Assembly: GCA_017308515.1 (NCBI GenBank)
Contig: JAFKEN010000007.1
Span: forward strand, 385,323-449,322
Length of the DNA stretch: 64,000 bases
From: Actinomycetales bacterium
Lineage (GTDB): Bacteria; Actinomycetota; Actinomycetes; Actinomycetales; Microbacteriaceae
Direction of reading: 5' to 3'
Made by a program: the position numbers and the translations under genes. The notes beneath the pieces were generated by a model, which was given only the letters and a program-made list of their open reading frames with translations, did no database searches and had not been told where the DNA came from. Positions 45,917-55,154 of the stretch are shown here, piece after piece (positions within the stretch are counted from its first letter, which is position 1; each line of letters starts with the position of its first letter).

Positions 45917-46137
45917 GCGCCGTCACGCCGTCGCCCGCGGCGGAGGTGCCCGCGGCGGAGGTGCCCGAGGCGGAGGTGCACGCGGCGAAGGCGCCGGGGG
46001 CGGAGGTGCCGGAGGCCGAGGTGCCCGACGCGGCCTCCGCACCCCTGCAGATGCTTGGCGCGGCGGGCGCGGTCTGCGTCGACGACGTCTGCGAGCTGCC
46101 CGCGGCCGGGCTCAGCGCTCCGGCAGCGGCTCGGTGA
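45913..46137 (+). CDS. Small Ala/Glu/Val/Pro-repeat protein
   Basis: 74 aa, with repeated PAAEVP/PEAEVP words in the first half and LQMLGAAGAVCVDDVCELP in the second, a CxxxxC pair. GTG at 45913 overlaps the FrnE stop (GTGA), as in genuine operons. The end overlaps the convergent ybaK gene by 26 bases. No family recognised; it may be a real small protein or an unused frame. Confidence 0.45.
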   Translation: MSAVTPSPAAEVPAAEVPEAEVHAAKAPGAEVPEAEVPDAASAPLQMLGAAGAVCVDDVCELPAAGLSAPAAAR

Positions 46138-46636
46138 GGTCGGCGACCACGGCGCCGAGCGACTCGAGCAGCTCGTCGCCGTCGACGAAGAGCGAGCGAC
46201 CGTGCTCGCCGGCGCCCATCGAGACCCGGCGCGCGCGGATCCGCTCGTCCGCGTAGACCGGCCAGCCCTCGCCCGAGCCTGCGGGAGCTCCGCCGGGGCC
46301 GAGCGCGCCGAGCGGCGTGATGGTGCCGCGCGCGTAGCCGGTCGCGGCGAGGGCCGCGTCGGCGTCGGGCAGTGAGAGCTTGTTGACGCCGACGAGGGCG
46401 CGCAGCTTGGGCCACGAGATCTGCCGGTCGCCCGGGACGAGGGCGAACAGGTAGCTGCCGTCCTTGTGCTTGACGACGAGGCTCTTGACGATGTCGGCGG
46501 GGGAGATGCCGAGGATCGCGGCGGCCTCCTCGAGCGAGCCCGCGGCCGCCCGCTCGACGACCTCGATCGCGAGCCCGAGTTCGGCGGCGTGCGTGGTGAC
46601 CCGGTCGAGGCCGGAGGGCGCGGCGTCGGACGGCAT
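46112..46636 (-). CDS. ybaK: YbaK/EbsC-type aminoacyl-tRNA deacylase
   Basis: 174-aa YbaK/ProX-family protein that removes mischarged amino acids from tRNA, classically Cys from tRNA-Pro. Motifs: DIVKSLVVKHKDGSYLFALV with the conserved Lys, VGVNKLSLPDADAALAATGY, and a C-terminal SLFVDGDELLESLGA. ATG at 46636 lies 7 bases after TAGGCT on the minus strand. proS nearby makes Cys-tRNA-Pro clearance attractive, though substrate is not proven by sequence. Confidence 0.88.
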   Translation of the reverse strand: MPSDAAPSGLDRVTTHAAELGLAIEVVERAAAGSLEEAAAILGISPADIVKSLVVKHKDGSYLFALVPGDRQISWPKLRALVGVNKLSLPDADAALAATGYARGTITPLGALGPGGAPAGSGEGWPVYADERIRARRVSMGAGEHGRSLFVDGDELLESLGAVVADLTEPLPER

Positions 46637-46642
46637 GGCGCG

Positions 46643-46648
46643 AGCCTA
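46643..46648 (-). promoter_or_regulatory. -10 element of ybaK
   Basis: TAGGCT on the minus strand, 7 bases before the ATG at 46636. Leaderless pattern. Confidence 0.5.
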
Positions 46649-46777
46649 TCCGCGGCGCGCTCGGCGGTGCCGGGCGCGGCGCCGGGCGCAGTGCCGGGCG
46701 CGCCGCCGGGCCGCGTGCGCGAGCCGATCGGGGCGCAGGTCCGGGCCCCGCGCCGGGCGATCTGGGAGAATCGGGGC

Positions 46778-47995
46778 ATGCCCGCCACCCCGACCGCGCT
46801 CGCGCCCGCGCCCGCCGCGCCTACGCCCGCGCAGTCGGGCGTCGGCTCGCTCGGCAGCGGCGCGCTGCGCATCGGCCCGCTGAGCCTCGACGTCCCGGTC
46901 GTGCTCGCCCCGATGGCGGGCATCACGAACACGGCGTTCCGGCGGCTGTGCCGCGAGTACGGGGCGGGGCTCTACGTGAGCGAGATGATCACGAGCCGCG
47001 CGCTCGTCGAGCGCACTCCGGAGTCGATGCGGCTGATCCGGCACCACGAGTCGGAGACGCCGCGCAGCATCCAGCTCTACGGCGTCGACCCCGCGACGAT
47101 GCGCGAGGCGGTGACGATGCTCGTCGCCGAGGATCGCGCCGACCACATCGACATGAACTTCGGCTGCCCGGTGCCCAAGGTCACCCGCAAGGGCGGGGGA
47201 GCGGCGCTGCCCTGGAAGCTCGACCTGTTCCGCGCGATCGTCGAGAACGCGGTGCGCGCGGCGGGCGACGTGCCGGTGACGGTGAAGATGCGCAAGGGCA
47301 TCGACGCCGACCACCTGACCTACCTGGAGGCCGGGCGGATCGCCGAGGGCGCGGGCGTGGCGAGCGTCGCCCTGCACGCGCGCACCGCCTCCGAGTTCTA
47401 CAGCGGCCACGCCGACTGGGACGCGATCGGCACCCTCAAGCAGACCGTGACGAGCGTGCCGGTGCTCGGCAACGGCGACATCTGGAGCGCCGAGGACGCG
47501 CTGCGCATGGTCGAGCAGACCGGCTGCGACGGCGTCGTCGTCGGGCGAGGGTGCCTGGGCAAGCCGTGGCTGTTCGGGGATCTCGCGGCGGCGTTCCGCG
47601 GTGAGGCGCGCGAGCACGGCGCGCAGCCGAGCCTCGGCGAGGTCGCGCGGGCGTTCCGCCGGCACGTGGAGCTGCTGGTCGACTTCTTCGACGACGAGAA
47701 CCGGGCCTGCCGCGACATCCGCAAGCACGTCGCCTGGTACTTCAAGGGCTACCCGATCGGCGGCGAGACGCGCGCGGCGCTCGCGATGGCCTCGAGCCTG
47801 GCCGAGTTCGACGAACTGCTCGGCGGCCTCGACCACGACGCGCCCTACCCCGGGGCCGAGGCGGAGGGCCCGCGCGGCCGGGCCGGCACGCCGAAGGTGC
47901 CCGCGCTGCCCGAGAACTGGCTCGACAGCCGCGAACTGCGCGAGGATCACCGCCTCACCCTGGTCGACGCCGAGCTGAGCACGAGCGGTGGCTGA
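46778..47995 (+). CDS. dusB: tRNA-dihydrouridine synthase
   Basis: FMN enzyme reducing uridine to dihydrouridine in tRNA, 405 aa. An Ala/Pro-rich tail (1-30) precedes the TIM barrel: LAPMAGITNTAFRRL, SIQLYGVDP, the catalytic cysteine C130 in NFGCPVPKVTRKGGG, VTVKMRKG, ALHARTASEFYSG and VVGRGCLGKPWLF. ATG at 46778 lies 7 bases after GAGAAT. The frame is open upstream over the divergent ybaK gene but not needed. dgt overlaps its end by eight bases. Confidence 0.95.
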   Translation: MPATPTALAPAPAAPTPAQSGVGSLGSGALRIGPLSLDVPVVLAPMAGITNTAFRRLCREYGAGLYVSEMITSRALVERTPESMRLIRHHESETPRSIQLYGVDPATMREAVTMLVAEDRADHIDMNFGCPVPKVTRKGGGAALPWKLDLFRAIVENAVRAAGDVPVTVKMRKGIDADHLTYLEAGRIAEGAGVASVALHARTASEFYSGHADWDAIGTLKQTVTSVPVLGNGDIWSAEDALRMVEQTGCDGVVVGRGCLGKPWLFGDLAAAFRGEAREHGAQPSLGEVARAFRRHVELLVDFFDDENRACRDIRKHVAWYFKGYPIGGETRAALAMASSLAEFDELLGGLDHDAPYPGAEAEGPRGRAGTPKVPALPENWLDSRELREDHRLTLVDAELSTSGG

Positions 47996-49295
47996 GCCCG
48001 CGCTCGCCCGCGCCGCGCGGGTGCCGGAGGGCTACGCCCCGAGCGACGCGGAGCGGCGCCTGCCCGAGCAGCACTCGAACCGCAGTCGCAGCGACTTCGC
48101 GCGCGACCGCGCCCGCATCCTGCACTCGAGCGCGCTGCGCCGGCTCGCCGTCAAGACGCAGGTGCTGAGCCCGACCTCGGGGCTCGACTTCGCCCGCAAC
48201 CGGCTGACCCACTCGCTCGAGGTCGCCCAGGTCGGCCGTGAGCTGGCGGGCCGGCTCGCCCTCGACCCCGACGTCGTCGACACCGCGTGCCTCGCCCACG
48301 ACCTCGGGCATCCGCCTTTCGGCCACAACGGCGAGCGCGCGCTCAACGAGTGGGCCGAGCCGATCGGCGGCTTCGAGGGCAATGCGCAGACCCTCCGCGT
48401 GCTCACCCGCCTCGAGCCGAAGGTCTACGGCCCGCCGGCCGGGGCGGCGGCGCTCGACCCCGACGCCGATCCGGCGCCCTTCGGGCTCAACCTGACCCGC
48501 GCGAGCCTCGACGCGAGCTGCAAGTACCCGTGGCCGCGCACCGGATCGGTCACCGACCCCGGCAGCGGGCGGCGCAAGTTCGGCTTCTACCCCGACGACG
48601 AGCCGGTCTTCGCCTGGCTGCGCGAGGGCGCGCCCGAGGGGCGGCTGTGCATCGAGGCTCAGGTGATGGATCTCTCCGACGACATCGCCTACTCGGTGCA
48701 CGACTTGGAGGACGCGATCGTCTCCGGCTACATCGACGTGCGCTCGCTCGGCGACCGGGTGGATCACGACGGGCTGATCGACGCGGTGCGCAGCTGGAGC
48801 GGCGACGAGTTCGATCGCGACCAGCTCGCCGAGGCCTTCGACCGGCTCGACGGCACCGACCACTGGATGGCCGACTGGGACGGCTCCCGCCGCGACCACG
48901 CGCGCCTGAAGAACCTCACCAGCCAGCTCATCGGCCGGTTCGCGGGGGCGGCCGTGCGGGCGACCCGGGAGGCGCACGAGGCGGGGTCGCTCGCGCGCTA
49001 CGGGGGATCCGTCGTCGTGCCCGAGGCGACCCGCGCCGAGATCGCGGTGCTCAAGGGCATCGTCGCGGCCCACGTGATGTCGACCAACGCCCGTCAGCCG
49101 ATCTACGCGCAGCAGCGCGAGATCCTCACCGAGCTCGCCGACGCGCTGCTCGCGCGGCCGGAGGAGCTCGACCCCGGATTCGGCGAGGACTGGCGTCTCG
49201 CCCCCGACGACGCGGCGCGCGCCCGCGTCGTCGTCGACCAGGTCGCCTCGCTCACCGACCCCTCGGCGACCGCCTGGCACGAGCGGCTCTGCTGA
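47988..49295 (+). CDS. dgt: dGTP triphosphohydrolase-like protein
   Basis: HD-domain deoxynucleoside triphosphate triphosphohydrolase, 435 aa, yielding deoxynucleoside and tripolyphosphate. Metal ligands: H75 in RLTHSLEVAQ, H104-D105 in LAHDLGHPPFGHNGE, and the later EAQVMDLSDDIAYSVHDLED. GTG at 47988 overlaps dusB by eight bases. dnaG follows 76 bases later; dusB-dgt-dnaG is a common actinobacterial order. Confidence 0.94.
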   Translation: MAEPALARAARVPEGYAPSDAERRLPEQHSNRSRSDFARDRARILHSSALRRLAVKTQVLSPTSGLDFARNRLTHSLEVAQVGRELAGRLALDPDVVDTACLAHDLGHPPFGHNGERALNEWAEPIGGFEGNAQTLRVLTRLEPKVYGPPAGAAALDPDADPAPFGLNLTRASLDASCKYPWPRTGSVTDPGSGRRKFGFYPDDEPVFAWLREGAPEGRLCIEAQVMDLSDDIAYSVHDLEDAIVSGYIDVRSLGDRVDHDGLIDAVRSWSGDEFDRDQLAEAFDRLDGTDHWMADWDGSRRDHARLKNLTSQLIGRFAGAAVRATREAHEAGSLARYGGSVVVPEATRAEIAVLKGIVAAHVMSTNARQPIYAQQREILTELADALLARPEELDPGFGEDWRLAPDDAARARVVVDQVASLTDPSATAWHERLC

Positions 49296-49371
49296 GCGCC
49301 GCCGCCCGTGCTCGGTCCCGGTGGGGCCGCCCACGGCGCGCGCGGGCCGCGCTCCCTAGAATCGACCCACC

Positions 49372-51345
49372 ATGCCCGGCCTGATCACGCGCAACGACAT
49401 CGACGAGCTGCGCTCGCGGGTCGACATCGGGCAGATCGTGGGCGACTACGTGACCCTGAAGCGTGCGGGCGTCGACTCGCTCACCGGGCTGTGCCCCTTC
49501 CACGACGAGCGCAGCCCGAGCTTCCACGTGCGCCCGCGGGTGGGGCGCTACCACTGCTTCGGCTGCGGCGAGGACGGCGACGTCTTCACCTTCCTCATGA
49601 AGATGGACTCGCTCGGCTTCCAGGAGGCGGTCGAGCGGCTCGCGCAGCGGGTCGGCTTCGAACTGCACTACGAGGACGGCGGCGGCCCCTCCGACCACAG
49701 CAAGCGCGCCCGCCTGCTGTCGGCGAACACGGCCGCAGAGGCGTTCTTCCGCGCCCAGCTCGCCACCCCGGAGGCCCAACCGGCGCGCGACTTCCTCGGC
49801 AGCCGCGGCTTCGATGCCGCCGCCGCCGAGCGTTTCGGGGTCGGCTTCGCGCCGAAATCGTTCCAGGCGCTCGCGGACGCGCTGAAGGCGCAGGGCTTCA
49901 CCGAGGAGGAGCTGCTCGCGGCCGGGCTGCTCTCCCGCAACGACCGGGGCAACGTCTACGACCGCTTCCGCGGGCGGGCGGTGTGGCCGATCCGCGACAC
50001 CACCGGGCAGACCGTCGGCTTCGGGGCGCGGAAGCTCCTCGACGACGACAACGGCCCGAAGTACCTGAACACCCCCGAGACGCCGGTGTACCACAAGGCC
50101 CAGGTGCTCTACGGGCTCGACCTCGCCCGGCGCGACATCGCCAAGGGCAAGCAGGTCGTCGTCGTCGAGGGCTACACCGACGTCATGGCGTGCCACCTCG
50201 CCGGCGTCACGACCGCGGTCGCGACCTGCGGCACGAGCTTCGGCGCCGACCACATCACGGTGCTGCGCCGGGTGCTGGGGGATCAGGACAACGCGAACGT
50301 CGCGATGGCCGGTCAGGTGGTCTTCACCTTCGACCCCGACGAGGCGGGGCAGACGGCCGCGAGCCGCGCGTTCGCCGAGGAGCAGCGCTTCGCGGCGCAG
50401 ACCTTCGTCGCCACCGGACCGGAGGGTCTCGACCCGTGCGACCTGCGCCTCGCGCAGGGCGACGCCGCGGTGCGGGCGATGATCGAGTCCCGCAAGCCGA
50501 TGTTCGAGTTCATGGTGCGCCGGCAGCTCGCCGGTCACGACCTCGAGACGGTCGAGGGGCGGGTGGCGGCCCTGCGGGCGGCCGCACCGGTGGTGGCGGG
50601 GATCCGCGACCGCTCCCTCTCCGACCGGTACGTGCGCGAGCTGGCCGGGTGGCTGGGCGAGAACCCCGTCGACGTCGAACGCGAGGTGCGCGCCGCGGGG
50701 CAGCGCCGCCCGGCGCGCGGCTCGGGCCCCGCGAACCCCGCCCGTTCCGGCCCGGGCCGTTCCGGCACCGTCCGCCCCGATCCGAGCCGCCCCGGTCGCC
50801 TTGACGGTGCCGACGGCGCCCCCCGGTCCGACGGTCTGGGCGCGGGCGAGCTCGCCGCCGAGACCCCCCGCGGGGCGCAGCTGACCGACCTGCCGGCCGA
50901 TCCGATGACCCGCGGCGAGCGCGACGCGCTCATGGCGCTGCTGCAGCATCCCGAGGCGGTCGACGCCGAGCTCGCCGCCCGCCTCGTGCGGGTGCGTTTC
51001 GCGAACGCGACGCTCGCGGTGGTGCGCGACGCGGTCGCGGCGGCCCTCGAGCATCGCGAGAGCGCGGCCTTCGTCGAGCGGGTCGCGGAGCAGGCCCCGC
51101 CCGGCTTCGAGGGGCTCGTCTCGCAGCTCGCGGTCGCGCCGCTGCCCGCGGACGCGGCGGGGGTCGCGGCCTACTGCCGCGGCGTGGTCGCGGGGCTCGT
51201 CGACCGGGATCTGCTGCGCGAGAAGGCCGAGGTGCTCGGCGCCCTGCAGCGCGCCGCCGCCGACGGCGACGGGGAGCGCCAGCGCGAGCTCGCCCGCCGC
51301 GCCGCCGAGCTCGAGACCGAGCGGCGGCGCCTGCGCGACGCCTGA
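49372..51345 (+). CDS. dnaG: DNA primase
   Basis: Primase making RNA primers at the replication fork, 657 aa. The zinc ribbon has C41, H44, C62 and C65 (CPFH...CFGC). The TOPRIM domain includes E266 in VVVEGYTDVMACHLAG and FTFDPDEAGQ. A Pro/Arg/Gly-rich linker at about 445-500 leads to the C-terminal helicase-binding domain. ATG at 49372 follows TAGAAT by ten bases, without a ribosome site. Confidence 0.97.
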   Translation: MPGLITRNDIDELRSRVDIGQIVGDYVTLKRAGVDSLTGLCPFHDERSPSFHVRPRVGRYHCFGCGEDGDVFTFLMKMDSLGFQEAVERLAQRVGFELHYEDGGGPSDHSKRARLLSANTAAEAFFRAQLATPEAQPARDFLGSRGFDAAAAERFGVGFAPKSFQALADALKAQGFTEEELLAAGLLSRNDRGNVYDRFRGRAVWPIRDTTGQTVGFGARKLLDDDNGPKYLNTPETPVYHKAQVLYGLDLARRDIAKGKQVVVVEGYTDVMACHLAGVTTAVATCGTSFGADHITVLRRVLGDQDNANVAMAGQVVFTFDPDEAGQTAASRAFAEEQRFAAQTFVATGPEGLDPCDLRLAQGDAAVRAMIESRKPMFEFMVRRQLAGHDLETVEGRVAALRAAAPVVAGIRDRSLSDRYVRELAGWLGENPVDVEREVRAAGQRRPARGSGPANPARSGPGRSGTVRPDPSRPGRLDGADGAPRSDGLGAGELAAETPRGAQLTDLPADPMTRGERDALMALLQHPEAVDAELAARLVRVRFANATLAVVRDAVAAALEHRESAAFVERVAEQAPPGFEGLVSQLAVAPLPADAAGVAAYCRGVVAGLVDRDLLREKAEVLGALQRAAADGDGERQRELARRAAELETERRRLRDA

Positions 51346-51440
51346 GTCGAGGGAACATCCGGTTCGCGTCGCCCGCGGCGCGCGTGCTATCACGGAGTCG
51401 GGCCGTCCACCCCGCGGGCCCCAACCCGAGGAGGGCGCAC

Positions 51441-53030
51441 GTGCGAGCTCGTACGGTCGGCGCGGCCCTGGGCGCCGTCCTGGTGGCGGCGCTGGGCGCG
51501 ACCTCGCTGACCTCGTGCGGTTCCGAACCCGAGGCGGTGCGCATCGTCTCCGCGGGCCAGCTCGTGTCCCTCGACCCCACCGCGACCGTCGACGCGACGT
51601 CGCGCGGGCTCATGGCCCAGCTGTACCCGCTGCTGCTGCAGCGCGACGCGCGCACCGGCGTGCTCGAGACCTCGCTCGCGGACAGCGCCGAGTTCACGGC
51701 ACCCGACGAGTACACCGTGACGATCCCCTCCGGCCTGGAGTTCGCCAACGGCGACACCCTCACCTCCTCCGATGTGGTCTTCAGCTTCCAGCGGATGCTC
51801 GAGCTCGGCGTCGAGTCGGGCCCCGGCGCCCAGCTCGAGGGCGTGCGCTCGGTGGAGGCCACCGACGAGCAGACCGTCGTGTTCCACCTCGCGACGGCGA
51901 ACGACGCCTCCTTCCCGAGCGCGCTCGCGAGCCCCGCCGGGGTCATCGTCGACGAGGAGGTCTTCGCCGCCGACGCGACCACCTCCGACGAGGTGATCGT
52001 CGACGCGCAGCCCTTCGCCGGTCCGTTCCGCGTCGGGGAGGTGACGAGCGCCACCGCGATGACGCTCGTGGCCAACCCGCACTGGGTGGGCGAGCCGCCG
52101 GGAGCCGCGACGATCGAGCTCGAGCTGGGCGTGGATCCCGAGGAGGCGGCGCACCGCCTCATGGACGGCAGCGCCGACGTCGTCTGGGGCACTCTGCCGA
52201 ATGCGGTGCGGGAGTCGCTCGCGGATGCGAGCGGCGTGCGGGTGATCTCCCGCCCCTCACGCTCGTTGCGCATGCTCGTCTTCGACCTCGCCACGATGCC
52301 GTTCGGTGCCGCGACCGACCAGGCCGACGCCGCGAAGGCGGCCGCGGTGCGCCGCGCGGTGGCCGACCTGGTCGACCGCGACGCGCTCGCCGAGGCGGCG
52401 CCGGGGCAGTGGATCGGCTGGGCCGGCTTCCTGCCCGAGACCCTCGGCGGTTCGGCCGACCCGATCGCGACCACGACCGGTGACGGCACGGGCGGCCCTT
52501 CGGCGAGCGACGCGACGTCGGTGCTCGCCGCGGCGGGCGTCACGACGCCGGTGCCGCTGACGTTCTCGGTGGGACTGCGCGACGGCGAGGGCGGCCCCGA
52601 CGCGCTCACCGAGGCGCTCGTGGCCCAGCTCGAGACCGGCGGCCTGTTCGACGTGACGATCGCCCCGCACGACGGGCCGTTCACGAAGGCGGTGCTCACC
52701 GAGAACCACTTCCCGGCCTTCGAGTTCCGCTGGTCGCCGCTGGGCAACGACCCCGACGACTACCTGACGGCCCTCTACGGGCCCGAGAGCGAGCTGGCGA
52801 ACAACGCCGTCTCGGCCGACCTGAACGCCGCGCTCGCGGCCGAGGCGACGCTCACCGATCCCGACGAGCGGGCGGCGGCGATCCTCGAGATCCAGCAGAC
52901 CCTCGCGCAGCGGCTGACGACGATCCCGCTCGTGCAGCGGCTCGACTCCGCGTTCGTCGGCCCGCGGATCACGGGCGGCGCCATCTCCGGCCGCGGCCAC
53001 CTCGACTTCGCCTCGCTCCTGCTCACCTGA
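51441..53030 (+). CDS. Peptide-type ABC transporter substrate-binding lipoprotein
   Basis: Family 5 solute-binding protein (oligopeptide/nickel type), 529 aa. Signal peptide with lipobox LTSC (C26). Family segments: TLTSSDVVFSFQRMLELG, VVFHLATANDASFPSALASP, RRAVADLVDRDALAEAAPG. GTG at 51441 is chosen because GAGGAGGG precedes it; the frame is open 57 bases upstream. Only an ATPase gene follows, with no permease in the window, so the membrane partner must be elsewhere. Confidence 0.9.
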   Translation: MRARTVGAALGAVLVAALGATSLTSCGSEPEAVRIVSAGQLVSLDPTATVDATSRGLMAQLYPLLLQRDARTGVLETSLADSAEFTAPDEYTVTIPSGLEFANGDTLTSSDVVFSFQRMLELGVESGPGAQLEGVRSVEATDEQTVVFHLATANDASFPSALASPAGVIVDEEVFAADATTSDEVIVDAQPFAGPFRVGEVTSATAMTLVANPHWVGEPPGAATIELELGVDPEEAAHRLMDGSADVVWGTLPNAVRESLADASGVRVISRPSRSLRMLVFDLATMPFGAATDQADAAKAAAVRRAVADLVDRDALAEAAPGQWIGWAGFLPETLGGSADPIATTTGDGTGGPSASDATSVLAAAGVTTPVPLTFSVGLRDGEGGPDALTEALVAQLETGGLFDVTIAPHDGPFTKAVLTENHFPAFEFRWSPLGNDPDDYLTALYGPESELANNAVSADLNAALAAEATLTDPDERAAAILEIQQTLAQRLTTIPLVQRLDSAFVGPRITGGAISGRGHLDFASLLLT

Positions 53031-53098
53031 GGCCAGGGCCCGCCCGCCCGGTGGAGAAGGCGGGCGGATGCCGGGTCGGCCACCGCGACGCGGCCCGC

Positions 53099-53104
53099 TA
53101 GCCT
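53099..53104 (+). promoter_or_regulatory. -10 element of the ABC ATPase gene
   Basis: TAGCCT, 7 bases before GTG at 53111. Leaderless pattern. Confidence 0.5.
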
Positions 53105-53110
53105 GAGGGC

Positions 53111-53893
53111 GTGCCCACCACGATCGCCGTCCGCGCCGACGACCTGACGCTCGGCTACGGCGAGGGGCCGGTCGCCGTCGACGGGGTGAGCTTCTCGCTC
53201 GAGCCGGGCGCGATCCTCGGGGTCGTGGGCGAGGCGGGCTCGGGCAAGAGCACGCTCGCGCGCGCGATCGCGGCGCAGCGCCTGCCGGGCGAGGGCCCGA
53301 TGCCGGTGATCCGCGGGGGCGGCCTGGAGGTACTCGGGCAGGACGTGCGCCGCCTCGGTCCGAAGGAGCGCTCGCGGCACACCCTGCGCGTCGGGTACCT
53401 CCCGCAGGACGGCGGGTCGAGCCTCGAGCCGCGGCTGACGATCGGCGAGAACATCGCGAGCCCGATCTTCGAACGCGACCGCGGCTTCGACCAGCGCGAG
53501 GCGGGCGCCGCGGTCGCGAAGCTCGTCGACGCGGTGCGGCTGCCGCTCGGCGTGCTCGACAAGTTCCCGCACGAGCTCAGCCGCGGGCAGCGCCAGCGCA
53601 TCGCCCTCGCGCGCGCCCTCGTGCTCGAGCCGCGCCTCGTGATCGCCGACGACCCGACGATGGGCGTCGACGTGCTCGTGCGCGGCCACATCCTGGGCGT
53701 CATCGCCGAGCTGCAGCGCGAGTTCGGCTTCGCGGCGCTCGTGATCGGCCACGACCTGCGCGAGCTGCGCACCATCACCAACCGCATCGCGGTCATGCAC
53801 GCGGGCATCTTCGTCGGCTACGGCGCCGCCGACGACGTGCTCGCCAACCCGCTGCACCCCTACGTCGCGCGCCTCGCGGAGCTGCAGGCGTGA
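53111..53893 (+). CDS. Peptide-type ABC transporter ATP-binding protein
   Basis: ATPase of the Opp/Dpp group, 260 aa. Walker A GEAGSGKS at 40-47, signature LSRGQRQRIALARAL, Walker B VIADDPTMGVDVLV with D in place of the usual catalytic Glu after Asp (ADDP), which could weaken hydrolysis. The switch His is in VIGHDLRELRTI. It shares the C-terminal LHPYVARL of OppD/F proteins but is short. It lies 80 bases after the SBP gene, with its own -10. Confidence 0.87.
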   Translation: MPTTIAVRADDLTLGYGEGPVAVDGVSFSLEPGAILGVVGEAGSGKSTLARAIAAQRLPGEGPMPVIRGGGLEVLGQDVRRLGPKERSRHTLRVGYLPQDGGSSLEPRLTIGENIASPIFERDRGFDQREAGAAVAKLVDAVRLPLGVLDKFPHELSRGQRQRIALARALVLEPRLVIADDPTMGVDVLVRGHILGVIAELQREFGFAALVIGHDLRELRTITNRIAVMHAGIFVGYGAADDVLANPLHPYVARLAELQA

Positions 53894-53924
53894 CGGCCCT
53901 GGCGATCACGACGGAGCGCTCGGC

Positions 53925-54956
53925 GTGACGGCCCTGCTCGTCGGCGGCTACGGCGCCGACGGCGGCGGCAGCGCGCCCGGCATCGGCTGGGCCGAGATCG
54001 AGCCGTCGGGCGCTCTCACGTACCGGGGCGTGCTCGCCGAGGTCGCCTCGCCCTCGTGGCTGACCCGGCGCGGCGACCTGCTGCTCGCGGCGCTCGAGCC
54101 CTCCGCGCGGCTCGCCGGATTCCGGATCGAGCGCGCGCCCGGCGCGCCGCGGCTCGCGCCGCTCGGCGAGCCGGTGCCGACCAGTGCCGCAGCCTGCTCG
54201 ATCGCGGTCGCGGGCGACGAGGCGCTCGTCGCGGGCTACGTCGACGGGGTCGTCGCGGTGCATCCGCTGGGTGAGAACGGACCCGAGCCGGCCGTGCAGC
54301 GCATCGCGGGGGAGGGATCCGGCCCGCTGCCCGCGCAGGCCTCCCCGCACGCGCACGCGGCCCTCGTGCTCGCGAGCGGTGAGGTGCTGACCGCCGACCT
54401 CGGCGCCGACCGGGTGTACCGGCTGGTGTGGGGATCCTCTGGCTGGGAGCGCCGCGGCGAGATCGCCCTGCCGCCCGGCACCGGCCCGCGCGACCTGCTC
54501 GCGCTGCCCGACGGGCGCGTCGCGGTGCTGGGGGAGTGGGGCCGCACGGTGCACCTGCTGGAGCCGACCCCGGGAGCGGATGCGGGGCGGGCCGGCGGCG
54601 CGGACGGACCCGGCTGGCGGGTCGGCCCCGGTGCGGTCGTGCCCGGCGGAGAGGACGGCGGACAGGCCGCGGGTCTCGTCGCCTCGCCCGACGGGCGCAC
54701 CCTCTACGCCGCCGTGCGGGGGCCCGACGTGATCGGCGCGCTCGCGCTCGACGACGACGGTCTGCGGAAGCTCGCGGCGACGCCGTGCGGCGGCTCCTGG
54801 CCGCGGCACCTGCTCGCCCACGACGGCCTGCTGCACGCGAGCCTGCAGCTCGCCGACGCCGTCGCGAGCTTCCGCCTCGGGGCCGACGGCGGCCTCGAAC
54901 CTGTCGGTGCGCCGACCCCGGTCCCCTCGCCGACCTGCCTCGCTCCGCTCGGCTGA
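53925..54956 (+). CDS. Lactonase-family beta-propeller protein
   Basis: 343 aa of the YbhE/6-phosphogluconolactonase-like beta-propeller family. Repeating blade patterns end in motifs such as SPHAHAALVLASGEVLTADL, LPDGRVAVLGEWGRTVHLLE, VASPDGRTLYAAVRGPDVIG and CGGSWPRHLLAHDGLLHASL. No signal peptide. GTG at 53925 has a modest GGAGCG upstream. Sugar-lactone hydrolysis is the family prototype; the true substrate is unknown. Confidence 0.85.
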   Translation: MTALLVGGYGADGGGSAPGIGWAEIEPSGALTYRGVLAEVASPSWLTRRGDLLLAALEPSARLAGFRIERAPGAPRLAPLGEPVPTSAAACSIAVAGDEALVAGYVDGVVAVHPLGENGPEPAVQRIAGEGSGPLPAQASPHAHAALVLASGEVLTADLGADRVYRLVWGSSGWERRGEIALPPGTGPRDLLALPDGRVAVLGEWGRTVHLLEPTPGADAGRAGGADGPGWRVGPGAVVPGGEDGGQAAGLVASPDGRTLYAAVRGPDVIGALALDDDGLRKLAATPCGGSWPRHLLAHDGLLHASLQLADAVASFRLGADGGLEPVGAPTPVPSPTCLAPLG

Positions 54957-54983
54957 GCCGTGCGGAGGGAGGGCCGCGGTTTG

Positions 54984-54989
54984 ATAGGC
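54984..54989 (+). promoter_or_regulatory. -10 element of tRNA-Asn
   Basis: TAGGCT region about 42 bases upstream of the tRNA; the same hexamer lies upstream of the tRNA-Met gene at a similar distance. Confidence 0.4.
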
Positions 54990-55030
54990 TGTCCCGGCTG
55001 TTCGCGACGCGGATGCGGGGCGAGCGGTGA

Positions 55031-55106
55031 TCCTCGGTAGCTCAATTGGCAGAGCAATCGGCTGTTAACCGATAGGTTCTTGGTTCGAGTCCAAGCCGGG
55101 GAGCCA
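55031..55106 (+). tRNA. tRNA-Asn (GTT), CCA encoded
   Basis: Full cloverleaf: acceptor TCCTCGG pairs with CCGGGGA (one T-G wobble), D-arm GCTCAATTGGCAGAGC, anticodon GTT at 55064-55066, T-arm TTGGTTCGAGTCCAA, discriminator G and encoded CCA (55104-55106). It lies downstream of dnaG by 3.7 kb. Confidence 0.97.
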
Positions 55107-55136
55107 CATCCCGATCTGCAGGATCCGCCGCCGCGC

Positions 55137-55154
55137 TGAGCGGCACACCGCTCA
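55137..55154. terminator. Bidirectional hairpin between tRNA-Asn and DUF6924 gene
   Basis: TGAGCGG, loop CACA, CCGCTCA. Includes the stop codon of the convergent gene. Candidate terminator for the tRNA transcript and the opposing mRNA. Confidence 0.5.
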
